A stretch of DNA of 64,000 bases from Modestobacter sp. DSM 44400 (GTDB lineage: Bacteria > Actinomycetota > Actinomycetes > Mycobacteriales > Geodermatophilaceae), in the NCBI RefSeq assembly GCF_900107175.1, contig NZ_FNOZ01000024.1:1-64000 (forward strand), in the 5' to 3' direction. Each line of letters starts with the position of its first letter. Within the stretch, counting starts at the first letter, position 1. The notes under the pieces are model-generated. The model did no database searches. It was given only the letters and a program-made list of their open reading frames with translations, and was not told the DNA's origin. Made by a program: the position numbers and the translations under genes. Shown one piece after another: positions 9,101 to 18,868 of the stretch.

Positions 9101-9634
9101 TCAGTCCCAGAGCCCACCCGCCCCACGGGTCCCGGAGACCCCACGAGTCACCCGAGACGGGCCGTCGTCGCGCACAATGCGCGGTCCGCGGAGGGGCGGG
9201 ATGAGGCGGTCCGCGACCAGCCCGGTCGCGAACGAGTAGACGACCTTGTGCAGCAGATCGACCACCTGGTCCTGACGGGACCACGTCCACGGCGGTGAAC
9301 CCACGCCGGTGGCGTTCTCGAGGGTCTGGTCGGTGGCCAGCCGGACGACGGAGTGCCAGGCCGATGCGCGCCAGCCGCGCAGCCCGGCCGCGGACCAGAC
9401 GCCGCGCAGGGCACCGACAGCCGCGCCGGTGCCCCAGTGCATGACGTGGTTGCGCACCGGCGGTCGCGCCGACTCGGACAGGCGTCGTCCGGTGGCCAGG
9501 GCAGTGAGCGTGCGCGCGGGCACGTAACTGTTCGGCCGGTGCGTGATGCGCTGTTCCAGCTTCTCGCCGGCGGTCATGACGGCGACCCCGGCCAGTCCGG
9601 CCGCCGCCCCGCGCAGTGCTGCTCGTCCCCACAT
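9101..9634 (-). CDS. Conserved hypothetical protein, possibly membrane-associated
   Basis: 177 aa. A Gly/Ala-rich hydrophobic N-terminal stretch (RGAAAGLAGVAVMTAGEKLEQR) is followed by a histidine-containing middle (NHVMHWGTGAAVGALRG) and a second Gly/Ala helix. It ends in a charged tail. The pattern resembles small actinobacterial proteins of the DUF1440/YagU kind, but the match is not strong. No catalytic motif is seen. It may be co-transcribed with the Cys-rich gene upstream. Confidence 0.6.
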   Translation of the reverse strand: MWGRAALRGAAAGLAGVAVMTAGEKLEQRITHRPNSYVPARTLTALATGRRLSESARPPVRNHVMHWGTGAAVGALRGVWSAAGLRGWRASAWHSVVRLATDQTLENATGVGSPPWTWSRQDQVVDLLHKVVYSFATGLVADRLIPPLRGPRIVRDDGPSRVTRGVSGTRGAGGLWD

Positions 9635-9686
9635 GCGCGATGGCTACCCACCGCGCCGCCCCCGGCAACCGGCCGCGGCGCGGCCA

Positions 9687-9709
9687 GCCGGCCGGCCGGC
9701 CGGCCGGGG
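9687..9709. repeat. CCGG simple tandem repeat
   Basis: Five tandem CCGG units at 9688-9707 flanked by further G/C. It is self-complementary and lies between two minus-strand genes, where it could pause or end transcription. Confidence 0.7.
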
Positions 9710-9716
9710 AAGCCGG

Positions 9717-10022
9717 TCAGCCGGCAGCGGGCTCCGAGGACTCGAGCGAGTCCAGGATGGCCACGTCGCGCAGGATCGCGGCGAGCTCGACGGCGGTCCA
9801 TGGCTCGCAGCAGTCGCATGAGCCGTCCTCGCTGAAGCTCTTCAGGCCGAGGCTGCCGCCGGTCTGGTCCTCGGCGAGGGCGAGCTGTCCGTCGTGGGGG
9901 TTGCGGTGGCACCGGCACGACGGAGTGCACATGCCCACCCCCCAGCCGGACACGATGATCGACGCGCCGTTCTCGTGAACTTTGCCCACCTGGAAGATCG
10001 ACGGCTTCTGCTGGTACGTCAT
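9717..10022 (-). CDS. Small Cys/His-rich hypothetical protein
   Basis: 101 aa. The ATG at 10022 is chosen because GAGGGGAGC sits just upstream. The protein carries a cluster MCTPSCRCHRNPH near residue 37 and a second SCDCCEP near residue 70, seven Cys/His residues that could bind a metal. The C-terminal third is acidic and helical. No named family is recognised. Confidence 0.65.
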   Translation of the reverse strand: MTYQQKPSIFQVGKVHENGASIIVSGWGVGMCTPSCRCHRNPHDGQLALAEDQTGGSLGLKSFSEDGSCDCCEPWTAVELAAILRDVAILDSLESSEPAAG

Positions 10023-10299
10023 CTGGTGCTCCCCTCGCCGTCCTGCCACGGAGGCAGGGGGTCGTCTTCGGCTCAGGAGCAGTAGAGCGGAAGCACGATT
10101 CCTGCCCGTGCCGCGGCGGAATGACACGCGGGATTGTCAACTTCTCTGCCTCGCCCGCACCATGGGCCACTCGCGAGGCGCAAGATCAACCAGCCGGGCA
10201 GTCAGGCCGGACAGGAAGCGCCAAGGCCCGCCTGGCGGCGTGCCCGCCGCCGGCCGACCGGAGCCGTTCAGCGGCGCCTAGAGCGGGTACGGCGCGGGC

Positions 10300-10464
10300 A
10301 TGACCAACCAGCAGACCCCCGACGACCACGACCCGGCAACCGAGCCCACCACGGAGGACGCGACGGCGCAGGGCGCCGTGGCCTCCGGCACCCCGGTCGA
10401 CCCGGCGCTGGCCACGTCGTCCCCCGACCCCGAGCAGACCGGCCGGGACCGCCGGCACGACTGA
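10300..10464 (+). CDS. Small acidic protein, 54 aa
   Basis: An ATG opens a 54-codon frame rich in Asp, Glu, Thr, Pro and Gln (MTNQQTPDDHDPATEP), ending in RDRRHD. The composition suggests a disordered protein and is unlike a random GC-rich frame. The ribosome site is weak. No family is recognised. Confidence 0.45.
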   Translation: MTNQQTPDDHDPATEPTTEDATAQGAVASGTPVDPALATSSPDPEQTGRDRRHD

Positions 10465-10512
10465 CGGGTCACCGCCGCGCCACCACCGCCGCCTCACGCG
10501 CCGACATCGGGA

Positions 10513-10534
10513 CCACTCTCGGCGCCGAGAGTGG
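10513..10534. repeat. 22-bp perfect palindrome
   Basis: The left half CCACTCTCGGC is followed at once by its exact reverse complement. It lies in the 240-base gap between the small acidic gene and the 3' end of pmbA, where no gene is convincing. It could be an operator, a recombination site or part of a terminator. Confidence 0.75.
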
Positions 10535-10705
10535 AAGGCGCTCTGCCGCGGCCAGCGGCCGGCGCGGTTGCGGTGCCGGGCGGCCCGCTTGGCGGCGGCC
10601 TCGCGCCGGCGCTAGGACTCCTCCGCCTGCCGGGCGGGGGTGATCCGGTGCCGCGCTCGGCGGCGGTGCCGGTCGGGTAGCCGGCCTTGACCAGCTCCGA
10701 GACCG

Positions 10706-12097
10706 TCAGCTGGCGGGCGACACCGAGCTCATGTTGAAGTCCGGGATCCGCAGCATCGGCATGGCCGCGCGGGAGAACCAGTCGTTCCACTCCCGCGGCA
10801 GCGTCCGCTCGGTACGGCTGGCCTGGGTGGCCCGCCCCAGCAGGTCGACCGGCGACTCGTTGAACCGGAAGTTGTTCACCGCCCCGGTGACCTCGCCGTC
10901 CTCAACCAGGAAGACGCCGTCGCGGGTCAGTCCGGTGAGCAGCAGCGTCTGGGGGTCGACCTCGCGGATGTACCAGAGCGTGGTGAGCAGCAGACCGCGC
11001 TCGGTGGCGGCGATCATCTCCGCCTGAGTGGCGGTGGCGTTCGGGTCCTCGAGGACGAGGTTGTCCAGGGCGGCCGTCGCCGGGGCGGTCGTCTTCAGCG
11101 CCCACGCGCGCGGGCGGATCAGGTTGGTCAGCACCCCGCCCGAGATCCAGTCGACCGCCGGGGTGGCCATGCCGTTGTCGAACACCGACGACGCTCCGGA
11201 CGACCCGCCGACCACCTGGAACGGGCTGCACTCCAGCCCCGGCGCGTACGGGTCGCTGCGCAGGGTCAGCGGCAGCGCGGCCAACCGGTCACCGATCCGG
11301 TTGCCGCCGCCGGGCTTGGCGTAGACGCTGCGGCCCTCGTCGGCGTCGCGGGCTTCCATCGTCCAGTAGGCGTAGATCATCATGTCGCTGACCGTGGACG
11401 GCGGCATCAGTGTCTCGTAGCGCCCGGCCGGCAGGTCGACCCGCCGCTGAGACCAGGCCATCTTCTGCTGCACCTCGGCGGCCAGGTCGGCCACCGAGAC
11501 GTCGGTGAAGTCGCGGGTGCCGACTCCGGCCCACACCGAGCGCCCGAAGTCGGGGGACTTGCCGTTGAGCTCGACCCGGCCGGTGGGCTGGTCGTGCCGC
11601 AGGCGCAGTCCGGTCGAGGTGCCCAGGTAGGTGGTGGCCATCTGGTGCTCGGCGAACCCGAAGAGCAGCTCGTCGCGGCTCCGCGCCTCGCCGAAGGCCT
11701 GGCCCAGCGCGGGGGCGAAGTCGGCGAAGACGCTGATCGAGGTCTCCGCCGCGTCGGCGTCCCAGTCGCCGGACCCGGCTGGCACGTCGCTGACCAGCGG
11801 CATCGCGTCCTCGGCCGGACCCGCATCGCGGGCGGCCTGCTCGCTGGCGGCCACCAGCGCTGCGACGTCCGGGGTGCCGGTGCGGGCAATGGTGCCCGCA
11901 GCCATCCCCGCGCCGCCGTCGACGAAGGAGATGACGACGACCTGGCGGGAGCGCATCGCGCCGTTGGTGGTGAGGCTGTTGCTGGCCCAGCGGAGGTTGG
12001 CCTCGGAACTTTCGACGACGTAGGCCACCTGCCCGTCGGCGGTGGAGGCCGCCAGCGCCTGCTCGACGAGCTCCTGCGGTCGGACGTGGAGGCTCAT
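10706..12097 (-). CDS. pmbA: TldE/PmbA-family metalloprotease subunit
   Basis: 463 aa. It matches the TldD/PmbA modulator-of-gyrase family, including N-terminal ELVEQALAA and the C-terminal region with NNFRFNESPVDLLGRA. TldE lacks its own HExxxH and partners with TldD to form a protease that trims peptides or unfolded proteins. Its ATG overlaps the tldD stop in ATGA, so the two subunits are translationally coupled. Confidence 0.88.
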   Translation of the reverse strand: MSLHVRPQELVEQALAASTADGQVAYVVESSEANLRWASNSLTTNGAMRSRQVVVISFVDGGAGMAAGTIARTGTPDVAALVAASEQAARDAGPAEDAMPLVSDVPAGSGDWDADAAETSISVFADFAPALGQAFGEARSRDELLFGFAEHQMATTYLGTSTGLRLRHDQPTGRVELNGKSPDFGRSVWAGVGTRDFTDVSVADLAAEVQQKMAWSQRRVDLPAGRYETLMPPSTVSDMMIYAYWTMEARDADEGRSVYAKPGGGNRIGDRLAALPLTLRSDPYAPGLECSPFQVVGGSSGASSVFDNGMATPAVDWISGGVLTNLIRPRAWALKTTAPATAALDNLVLEDPNATATQAEMIAATERGLLLTTLWYIREVDPQTLLLTGLTRDGVFLVEDGEVTGAVNNFRFNESPVDLLGRATQASRTERTLPREWNDWFSRAAMPMLRIPDFNMSSVSPAS

Positions 12098-13605
12098 CGC
12101 CCACCCTCCTGCACGGTGTTGAGGATGGTCGTGTTCTCGAACAGCGCGGTCGGGCAGCCGTGGCTCACTGCGGCGACCTGGCCCGGCTGCGCCTTGCCGC
12201 AGTTGAACGCCCCGTTCAGCACGTAGGTCTGCGGGCCACCGACCACCGACATCGAGCCCCAGAAGTCCGTCGTCGTCGCCTGGTAGGCCACGTCTCGCAG
12301 CTGGCCGGCGAGCCGGCCGCTCTCGATCTTGTAGAACCGCTGGCCGGTGAACTGGAAGTTGTACCGTTGCATGTCGATCGACCAGCTCTTGTCGCCGACC
12401 ACGTAGATGCCCCGCTCGACCCCGGCGATGATCTCCTCGGTCGACGGGCCGTCGGGGGCCGGCTGCAGGGACACGTTGGCCATCCGCTGCACCGGTACGT
12501 GGGACGGCGAGTCGGCGAACGCGCAGCCGTTGGAACGCGCCATGCCGCGCAGCCGCGCCATGTTCCGGTCGACCTGGTAACCGACCAGCACACCGTCGCG
12601 GACCAGGTCCCACTGCTGGCCGGCGACGCCTTCGTCGTCCCAGCCGACGGTCGACAGGCCGTGCTCGACGATCCGGTCACCGGTGACGTTCATGAGCGGC
12701 GAGCCGTACTGCAGGGTGCCCAGCTTGTCGACGGTGGCGAACGAGGTGCCGGCGTAGGCGGCCTCGTAGCCCAACGCCCGGTCCAGCTCGGTGGCGTGAC
12801 CGATGGACTCGTGGATGGTCAGGAAGAGGTTCGAGGGGTCGACGACGAGGTCGTAGCGGCCCGGGGAGACCGAGGGCGCCTTCGTCTTCTCGCGCAGCAG
12901 CTCGGGGATCTCGGCGAGCTCACCGCGCCAGTCCCACGTATCACCGGCCAGGTACTCCCAGCCGCGGCCGACCGGTGGGGCCAGCGTGCGCATGGACTCG
13001 AAGGCGCCGGTGGACCGGTCGACGGCGAGCGCGGTGAACTCGGGGTGGATGCGCACCCGCTGCTGGCGGGTGCGGGTGCCGGCGGTGTCGGCGTAGTACT
13101 TCTGCTCCTTCACGTGCATGCACGAGGACTGCACGTGCTCGACGCCGTCGGCGGCGAGGAGCTGCTCGGACAGCGAGACCAGCAGGCCGGTCTTCTCGGC
13201 GTCCGGCACCTGGAAGGGGTCGATCTCGTACGCGGAGACCCACTCACCGTCGTAGCTGGGCTCGGGGGCCAGCTCCACCCGGTCGGTGTTCATCGCGGCG
13301 GACACCTTCGCGACGGCCACCGCCTCCTCGGCCAGCCGGACGGCCTCCCCCGCGGTGAGGACGACGCCGGCGGCGAAGCCCCAGGTGCCTTCGTGGACGA
13401 CGCGGACGGCGAGGCCCAGATCCTCCCCGTCGGCCAGTGCCTCGAGGCGGGCGTCGCGCAGCCGGACGGTCTGGGTGCGGACCCGCTCGACCCGCAGGTC
13501 GGCGTGCTCGCACCCGAGGTCGACCGCCCGGGTCAGCGCCGCCTCGGTGAGCGCGGACAGGGGCAGCGCAAGGAAGGACTCGTCGACGGAACGGGTCTGT
13601 GCCAC
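12094..13605 (-). CDS. tldD: TldD-family metalloprotease
   Basis: 503 aa. The zinc-binding motif HESIGHATELDRAL lies at about residue 260, followed by YAGTSFAT. The C-terminal part holds ERGIYVVGDKSWSIDMQ and FNCGKAQPGQ, typical of TldD. A GTG at 13605 is used since the family N-terminus (VDESFLALPLSAL) begins there. No clear Shine-Dalgarno sequence is seen, so the transcript may be leaderless. It forms an operon with pmbA downstream. Confidence 0.9.
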   Translation of the reverse strand: MAQTRSVDESFLALPLSALTEAALTRAVDLGCEHADLRVERVRTQTVRLRDARLEALADGEDLGLAVRVVHEGTWGFAAGVVLTAGEAVRLAEEAVAVAKVSAAMNTDRVELAPEPSYDGEWVSAYEIDPFQVPDAEKTGLLVSLSEQLLAADGVEHVQSSCMHVKEQKYYADTAGTRTRQQRVRIHPEFTALAVDRSTGAFESMRTLAPPVGRGWEYLAGDTWDWRGELAEIPELLREKTKAPSVSPGRYDLVVDPSNLFLTIHESIGHATELDRALGYEAAYAGTSFATVDKLGTLQYGSPLMNVTGDRIVEHGLSTVGWDDEGVAGQQWDLVRDGVLVGYQVDRNMARLRGMARSNGCAFADSPSHVPVQRMANVSLQPAPDGPSTEEIIAGVERGIYVVGDKSWSIDMQRYNFQFTGQRFYKIESGRLAGQLRDVAYQATTTDFWGSMSVVGGPQTYVLNGAFNCGKAQPGQVAAVSHGCPTALFENTTILNTVQEGGR

Positions 13606-13688
13606 GGGGTTGTGTCTACCAGGCGGGTCCGGCCGCCTCCCGGGGCCCGCCCCGAGCCTGCGAGCGGTGGAGGGCAGGCGGGTCCTCC

Positions 13689-15212
13689 TCAGCCCAGCTC
13701 GTCGTCCACCCAGCACCAACGCCACGCCTCGCCCGGTTCGGCGCTGACGACGACCGGGTGACCGTCCGCCCCGAAGTGCGCCCGCGCGTGCCGCCGCGGG
13801 GAGGAGTCGCAGCAGCCGTTGTGCCCGCAGGTCAGGCAGGTGCGCAGGTGCACCCACGTCGTCCCCTCGCGGACGCAGCGTTCGCCCCGTGGCCGGGGCA
13901 CCAGCGCCCGGTCCCGGTCCAGCGCCGCCAGCTCCTCGTGCCGGTCGAGCAGGGAGTCCTTCCAGGTCGATCGCCGCGAGGGCCGCGGACAGCACCTCGG
14001 ATTCCGCGGCACCGTCGTCGCGGGCCCGCACCACCACCGCCCGTTCGGCCGCGAGCATTTCCATCCGCAGCTGGGCGTAGCGGCTCGACGGGGTCTGCTG
14101 GTCGGCCAGCGGCCGGCCCAGCCGCTCCCAGGCCGCGTGCGGGCGTGCGATGGACCGGTCACGCAGCCGGTCCACCAGGCCCTCCGGCGGCGTTGGTGGC
14201 GTCCCCGATCTCGGCGGCCTGCAGGGCGTCCTCGGCCGGGTCCGGGGGCGGCAGGCCGATCCGGCGGACGAGCCAGGGCAGCGAGGCGCCCTGTACCAGC
14301 ACGCTGCCGACCACGACGGTGAACGCCGCCAACAGCAACACGTTCCGGTCGGCCCGGTCCTCGGGCAGCAACTGCGCCGCCGCCAGGGTGACCACTCCGC
14401 GCATGCCGGCCCACGACACCAGCCCGGCCACCTGCGGGCTCCACGCCGTCCGACGCATGGACGCCGTGCCCAGGCGCAGCAGGCCGGCCATCCCGAACAC
14501 GAAGACGGCGCGCGCGACGATGGTGGCCACCAGCACACCGACGCACACGACGGCGATGCGGCCGGCGCCGATGCCGCTGTCGGCTGCGCCGGAGAGCACC
14601 ACCGGTAGCTGCAGGCCGATGAGCAGGAAGACGCCGTTCTCCAGCACGAAGGCCACCGCGCGCCAGGTGATCGCCTCGGTGACCCGGGCCGAGGCGGTCT
14701 GCACCCGGGGCGAGAGCTGGGCCAACGCCAGGCCGGCGACCACGGTGGCCAGCACACCGGAGGCGTGCAGCGCCTCGGCCGGCAGGAAGGCCAGATACGG
14801 GGCGACGAAGGACACCAGCGTGTCCAGCACCGGGTCGCGCAGCCGGGCACGGAGGAGGGCGAGCGCCGCGGCGAGGGCGACGCCGGGTAGCAGCAGCCAG
14901 GTGGCCCAGCCGACGACCACGGTGCCGAACACGATCAGCACCGCCGACATCAGCACCGTGCTGCCCCTTGCTGTGCCGGAAGTCGAACAGCGACGTCCGG
15001 GCGGTGGTCGCGTACAGCGGCGGGGGCAGCAGGGCGTTGAAGACCAGCTCGGGGTCCAGCCGCACCTCGGGGACGACGGGCAGGAAGGACGCCGCGGCGC
15101 CCATCAGGACGAGCACCAGCGGGGTGGGCCAGCCGAAGCGGTCGCACGCCCTGGCGACCACCCAGACGGGGATGACCAGGGCGACCAGCCCCAGCGTCAG
15201 TTCCACGGTCAC
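13689..15212 (-). pseudogene. Na+/H+ antiporter (NhaP/CPA1) with UBP-type zinc finger, disrupted
   Basis: Four segments in three frames make one gene. The N-terminal helices (GWPTPLVLVLMGAAASFL to SLFDFRHSK) end near 14975. The next frame reads LMSAVLIVFGTVVVGWATWL through the last helices to about 14180. A third reads GLVDRLRDRS to about 13975. The first frame resumes with a zinc finger (HLRTCLTCGHNGCCDSSPRRHA) and ends at 13689. Between LLPGVALAAAL and LRARLRDPVLDT about 75 residues are missing, including the ion-binding helices with the Asn-Asp pair. Transport function is almost certainly lost. Confidence 0.85.
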
Positions 15213-15307
15213 CTCCTGCGCGGCGCGGCTGCGCCGGTGGTGCTCGTGTCAGGGCCGGCGACCGGCTGGCGGGGTTGGGCAACGGCGGCAGGGGGGTACC
15301 CGCCGGC

Positions 15308-16123
15308 ATGGCCGAATTCCCCGCTGGTCCTGCCGACGACGTCACGCTCACCTTCGGTGGCACCGCGACGGCGCTGCTGCGGCTGGGGTCCTTCACCCTG
15401 CTGACCGACCCGAACTTCCTGCACCGCGGGCAGTGGGCGCACCTGGGCTACGGGCTGCGCAGCCGGCGGCTGACCGAGCCGGCGCTGCAGCCCACGCAGC
15501 TGCCCGACCTGGACGCCGTCCTGCTGTCGCACATGCACGGCGACCACTGGGACCGGATCGCCACCCGGTCCCTGCCCAAGGACACCCCGGTGGTGTCCAC
15601 CCCGGAGGCGGCGGCCTGCCTGGGCAAGCGGGGCTTCACCGCGACCGCGGACCTGCAGCCGTGGCAGACCCATGAGCTGACCCGCGGCACCGACACGCTC
15701 CGCATCACGAGCGTGCCCGGCGTGCACGGCCCCGGCCCGCTGGCCCGGGTGCTGCCGCAGGTGATGGGCAGCGTGCTGGAGCTGGTCAGCAACGGGGAGG
15801 TGCGCTGGCGCGGCTACGTCACCGGCGACAGCCTCTTCCGGCCCGTGCTCGGCGAGGTGCTGCAGCGCTGCGGACCGCTCGACGTCCTGGTCCCCCACCT
15901 GGGCGGCACGAAGATCGCCGGGATCACGGTGACCATGGACGCGCGGCAGGGGGCCGACCTGGTGGAGCTGCTGAAGCCGCCGGTCACCGTGCCCGTGCAC
16001 TACGACGACTACGGCCTGTTCAAGTCTCCGCTGGGCGACTTCGTGGCCGAGGTCGCCGACCGCCGCCTCCCCGGGGAGATCCGCGCCGTGGGCCGCGGCC
16101 GGACGGTCTCGCTGCGCGCCTGA
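15308..16123 (+). CDS. MBL-fold metallo-hydrolase (UlaG-like)
   Basis: 271 aa. The metal-binding HxHxDH motif is SHMHGDHWD at about residue 76. Further ligands appear as VPGVHGPG, TGDSLF and VPVHYDDY. This arrangement is typical of the UlaG-like branch of metallo-beta-lactamase-fold hydrolases. The substrate is unknown. ATG at 15308 is chosen, as the frame upstream lacks coding character. Single gene facing the amidohydrolase. Confidence 0.85.
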   Translation: MAEFPAGPADDVTLTFGGTATALLRLGSFTLLTDPNFLHRGQWAHLGYGLRSRRLTEPALQPTQLPDLDAVLLSHMHGDHWDRIATRSLPKDTPVVSTPEAAACLGKRGFTATADLQPWQTHELTRGTDTLRITSVPGVHGPGPLARVLPQVMGSVLELVSNGEVRWRGYVTGDSLFRPVLGEVLQRCGPLDVLVPHLGGTKIAGITVTMDARQGADLVELLKPPVTVPVHYDDYGLFKSPLGDFVAEVADRRLPGEIRAVGRGRTVSLRA

Positions 16124-16136
16124 CCCGCCAGGGGGG

Positions 16137-17435
16137 TCAGCGGCCGGCCAGGCGCATCGCCCGGGTCTGGACGTCGGCGCGCAGGGCGGCCTCGTCCACC
16201 GTGGTGGACACGCCGTCCCGCACCACCTGCCGACCGGCGACCCACGTGTCCCGCACGTGCCGGGAGCCCACCGACCAGACCAGGTGGGTGACCAGGTCGT
16301 CGGCGTCCCCGACCGGCACGAAGGCGATGTCGTCGCTGTCGACGTGCACCAGGTCCGCGCGACGCCCGGCGGTCAGCTGACCGAGGTCCTCGCGGCCGAT
16401 CGCGGCGGCCGCGGCGCCGGTGGCCAGCCAGAACGCCTCGGGCGCGGTGAGCGCGGTGGCGTCCCGCTCGCGCAGCCGGGCCAGCTGGGCGGCCAGCCGC
16501 AGGTCCTCGAAGAGGTCGAGGTTGTCGTTGGACGCCGGGCCGTCGGTGCCCAGGCCCACCCGGATGCCCAGGTCGAGCATGTCTCGCAGCCGGGCGGTGC
16601 CGCTGGCCAGCTTGGTGTTGCTGCCCGGGCAGTGCGCCACGGCGGCGTCGTACTCCCGCCACAGCTCCAGGTCGCCGTCGTCCATGTGCACGCAGTGCGC
16701 ACCGAGCACCCGCCCGCCGAGGACGTCGTGCGCCGCCAGCAGCGAGGGCACGCTCGCGCCGGAGGTGGCGAGCAGCTCGTCGCCCTCGGTGGCGGTCTCG
16801 GCCACGTGCACGGTGAGCAGCAGGTCGTGTGCGCGGGCGGCCTCGGCCGCCTGGGTCAGCACCGGCAGCGGGACGGTGTAGGCCGAGTGGGGACCGATGC
16901 CGTACTCGACCTGCCCGTCACCGGCCGCCCCGGCCGCCAGGCGCAGCGCCGTGTCCAGCTGCTCGTCGAAGCTGCCGAACCCGGGCAGCCCGATCAGCGG
17001 GTTGGCGATCACCGCGCGGGCGCCGGTCGCCGTCACCGCCGCGGCGATCCGCTCGGGGTGGAAGTACATCTCCACGCTGGCGGTGACTCCGTGCCGCAGC
17101 ATCTCCGCCGACGCCGCGGTCATGGCGACCTCGACGTCCTCAGGGGTGAGGCGCGCCTCACGCGGCCACATCACCTCGCGCAGCCAGCGGTCCAGCGGCA
17201 GGCCCTCGCCCTGACCGCGGAACAGCACCATCGGCGCGTGCGAGTGGGTGTTGACCAGCCCGGGGGTGAGCACGCCGCGCAGCGCGGTGATCCGCGCGTC
17301 TGCGGCGCCCGGCGCCTCGGCGGCCGGCCCGACCCAGGCGATCAGCCCGTCCTCGACGTCGACCACCGCATCGGGGACGACGGTGCCGGCCCGGTCCCCG
17401 ACGACGACGGCCCGGGCGGTGAAGCGCTGCAGCAT
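16137..17435 (-). CDS. Amidohydrolase, SAH/MTA deaminase-like
   Basis: 432 aa metal-dependent hydrolase. The motifs run in family order: NTHSHAPMVLFRG at about residue 63, TVHVAETATEGDE at about 200, GAHCVHMDD at about 235 and GLGTDGPASNDNLD at about 290. This set matches the S-adenosylhomocysteine/methylthioadenosine deaminase and chlorohydrolase group (MtaD/TrzA/SsnA). The likely reaction is deamination of an adenosine-type compound, but the substrate is inferred. It diverges from the DedA gene across a 72-base gap. Confidence 0.85.
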   Translation of the reverse strand: MLQRFTARAVVVGDRAGTVVPDAVVDVEDGLIAWVGPAAEAPGAADARITALRGVLTPGLVNTHSHAPMVLFRGQGEGLPLDRWLREVMWPREARLTPEDVEVAMTAASAEMLRHGVTASVEMYFHPERIAAAVTATGARAVIANPLIGLPGFGSFDEQLDTALRLAAGAAGDGQVEYGIGPHSAYTVPLPVLTQAAEAARAHDLLLTVHVAETATEGDELLATSGASVPSLLAAHDVLGGRVLGAHCVHMDDGDLELWREYDAAVAHCPGSNTKLASGTARLRDMLDLGIRVGLGTDGPASNDNLDLFEDLRLAAQLARLRERDATALTAPEAFWLATGAAAAAIGREDLGQLTAGRRADLVHVDSDDIAFVPVGDADDLVTHLVWSVGSRHVRDTWVAGRQVVRDGVSTTVDEAALRADVQTRAMRLAGR

Positions 17436-17507
17436 GGACGCAGAACCTACTGCCGACCGGCCCGGCGGGCCCGGCGACGCCCGGCGACGCCCGGATACCG
17501 TGGGCCC

Positions 17508-18191
17508 ATGCCCCTTCTCGCCGCAGCGGCGTCCAACTCGGGGGGCATCACCGGCTTCCTGCTCGACCTCGTCGACAAGCTGGGACCGGTGGGCGTCGGC
17601 CTGACCATCCTCATCGAGACGGTCATCCCGCCGATCCCCAGCGAAGCGGTCCTGGGGGCCGCCGGGGTGCTCATCAACGACGGCCGGATGTCGGTGGTGC
17701 CGGTCATCCTGTGGGCCACCGTCGGCTCCCTGGTCGGCGCGCTCATCCTGTACTGGATCGGCCGCGCGTTGGGCCCCCGCCGCTCTCATGCCTTCCTCGA
17801 CCGGCTCCCGCTGGTGGAGACCGGCGATGTCGACCGGACGTTCGACTGGTTCGAGCGGCACGGCCGGTCCGCGGTGTTCTTCGGCCGCATGGTGCCGATC
17901 GTGCGCAGCTTCGTCTCCGTGCCCGCGGGCGTGGTGAAGATGCCGTTGCCGAAGTTCCTGCTCTTCACCGCCGGCGGCAGCCTGATCTGGAACAGTCTGC
18001 TGATCGGGCTGGGCGTGGCGGCCGGTGACTTCGTGCAGGCGAACCTGCACTACCTGGACTACGTGGTGGTCGCCGTGGTCGTCGCCGCGGTGGGCTGGTT
18101 CGTCTACCGCAAGGTGACCGGTCGTCACCGCCGCCCCGCGGACGCCGGTACCGACCTGCCTGCGGACGAGCGCGACCAGCCGGCGTCATGA
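17508..18191 (+). CDS. DedA family membrane protein
   Basis: 227 aa with four to five hydrophobic segments. The DedA/SNARE-associated signature is clear: VIPPIPSEAVLGAAG near residue 35, then FFGRMVPIVRSFVSVPAG around 130 with the conserved Arg residues, then a final helix (VVVAVVVAAVGWFVYRKV). DedA proteins act in membrane homeostasis and lipid-carrier flipping. Its TGA overlaps the ATG of the HAD gene, so three genes run as a coupled unit. Confidence 0.9.
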   Translation: MPLLAAAASNSGGITGFLLDLVDKLGPVGVGLTILIETVIPPIPSEAVLGAAGVLINDGRMSVVPVILWATVGSLVGALILYWIGRALGPRRSHAFLDRLPLVETGDVDRTFDWFERHGRSAVFFGRMVPIVRSFVSVPAGVVKMPLPKFLLFTAGGSLIWNSLLIGLGVAAGDFVQANLHYLDYVVVAVVVAAVGWFVYRKVTGRHRRPADAGTDLPADERDQPAS

Positions 18192-18868
18192 CCGAGCCGC
18201 GTGCCCGCCCGGAGGTCGTCGCCTTCGACGTCGACGAGACCCTGCTGGACGTGGCCCCGGTGCGGGCGGCGTTGATCGAGCTGGGCCAGCCCGGCGACCT
18301 GCTGCCCGCGGTGTTCGCCCGCACCCTGCTGACCGGCTTCGTCGCCGCCACCGTCGGGAGCTGGTGCCCGTTCCGCGCCGCGTTCGAGGCGTCCGTGGCC
18401 CAGCTGACCGAGCTGCCCACCGCGGCGTGCACGCAGGTGGCCGACGCGTTCATGGAGCTGTCCCCGCACCCGGACGTCGAGCCGGCTCTGCGCCGGCTGG
18501 CCGAGGCCGGCGTCCGGGCGGTGACCCTGAGCCACGGGTCGCCCGGCGTCGCCGAGGCGGCCCTGTCCCGCGGCGGGGTCGCCACGCTGGTGGAGCGGAC
18601 GCTGACCTCGGAGTCGATCCAGGCCTGGAAGCCCAACCGCGAGGCGTACCTGTGGGCCGCCGGCGTCTGCGACGTGGCCCCGGACCGGATGGCGCTGGTC
18701 GCGGCACACTCCTGGGACGTGCTCGGTGCGCAGCGCGCCGGCCTCACCGCTGGCTTCACCTCCAACCGGGCGGAGCGGGTGTACGCCGCGGTGTTCGATC
18801 CGCCGCACGTGCAGGGCTCCCTCGTGGAGGTGGTGGACGCTCTGCTGGTCCTGCCCCCGGCCGGGTGA
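18188..18868 (+). CDS. HAD hydrolase, haloacid dehalogenase type II-like
   Basis: 226 aa. HAD motif I is AFDVDETLLD at residues 12-21, motif II is VTLSHGSPG near 118, the motif III lysine is in SIQAWKPNREAY near 145, and the acid region follows at MALVAAHSWDVLGA. This order fits the type II haloacid dehalogenase subgroup. The start overlaps the DedA stop by ATGA and the end overlaps the next GTG by GTGA. Confidence 0.85.
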   Translation: MTEPRARPEVVAFDVDETLLDVAPVRAALIELGQPGDLLPAVFARTLLTGFVAATVGSWCPFRAAFEASVAQLTELPTAACTQVADAFMELSPHPDVEPALRRLAEAGVRAVTLSHGSPGVAEAALSRGGVATLVERTLTSESIQAWKPNREAYLWAAGVCDVAPDRMALVAAHSWDVLGAQRAGLTAGFTSNRAERVYAAVFDPPHVQGSLVEVVDALLVLPPAG

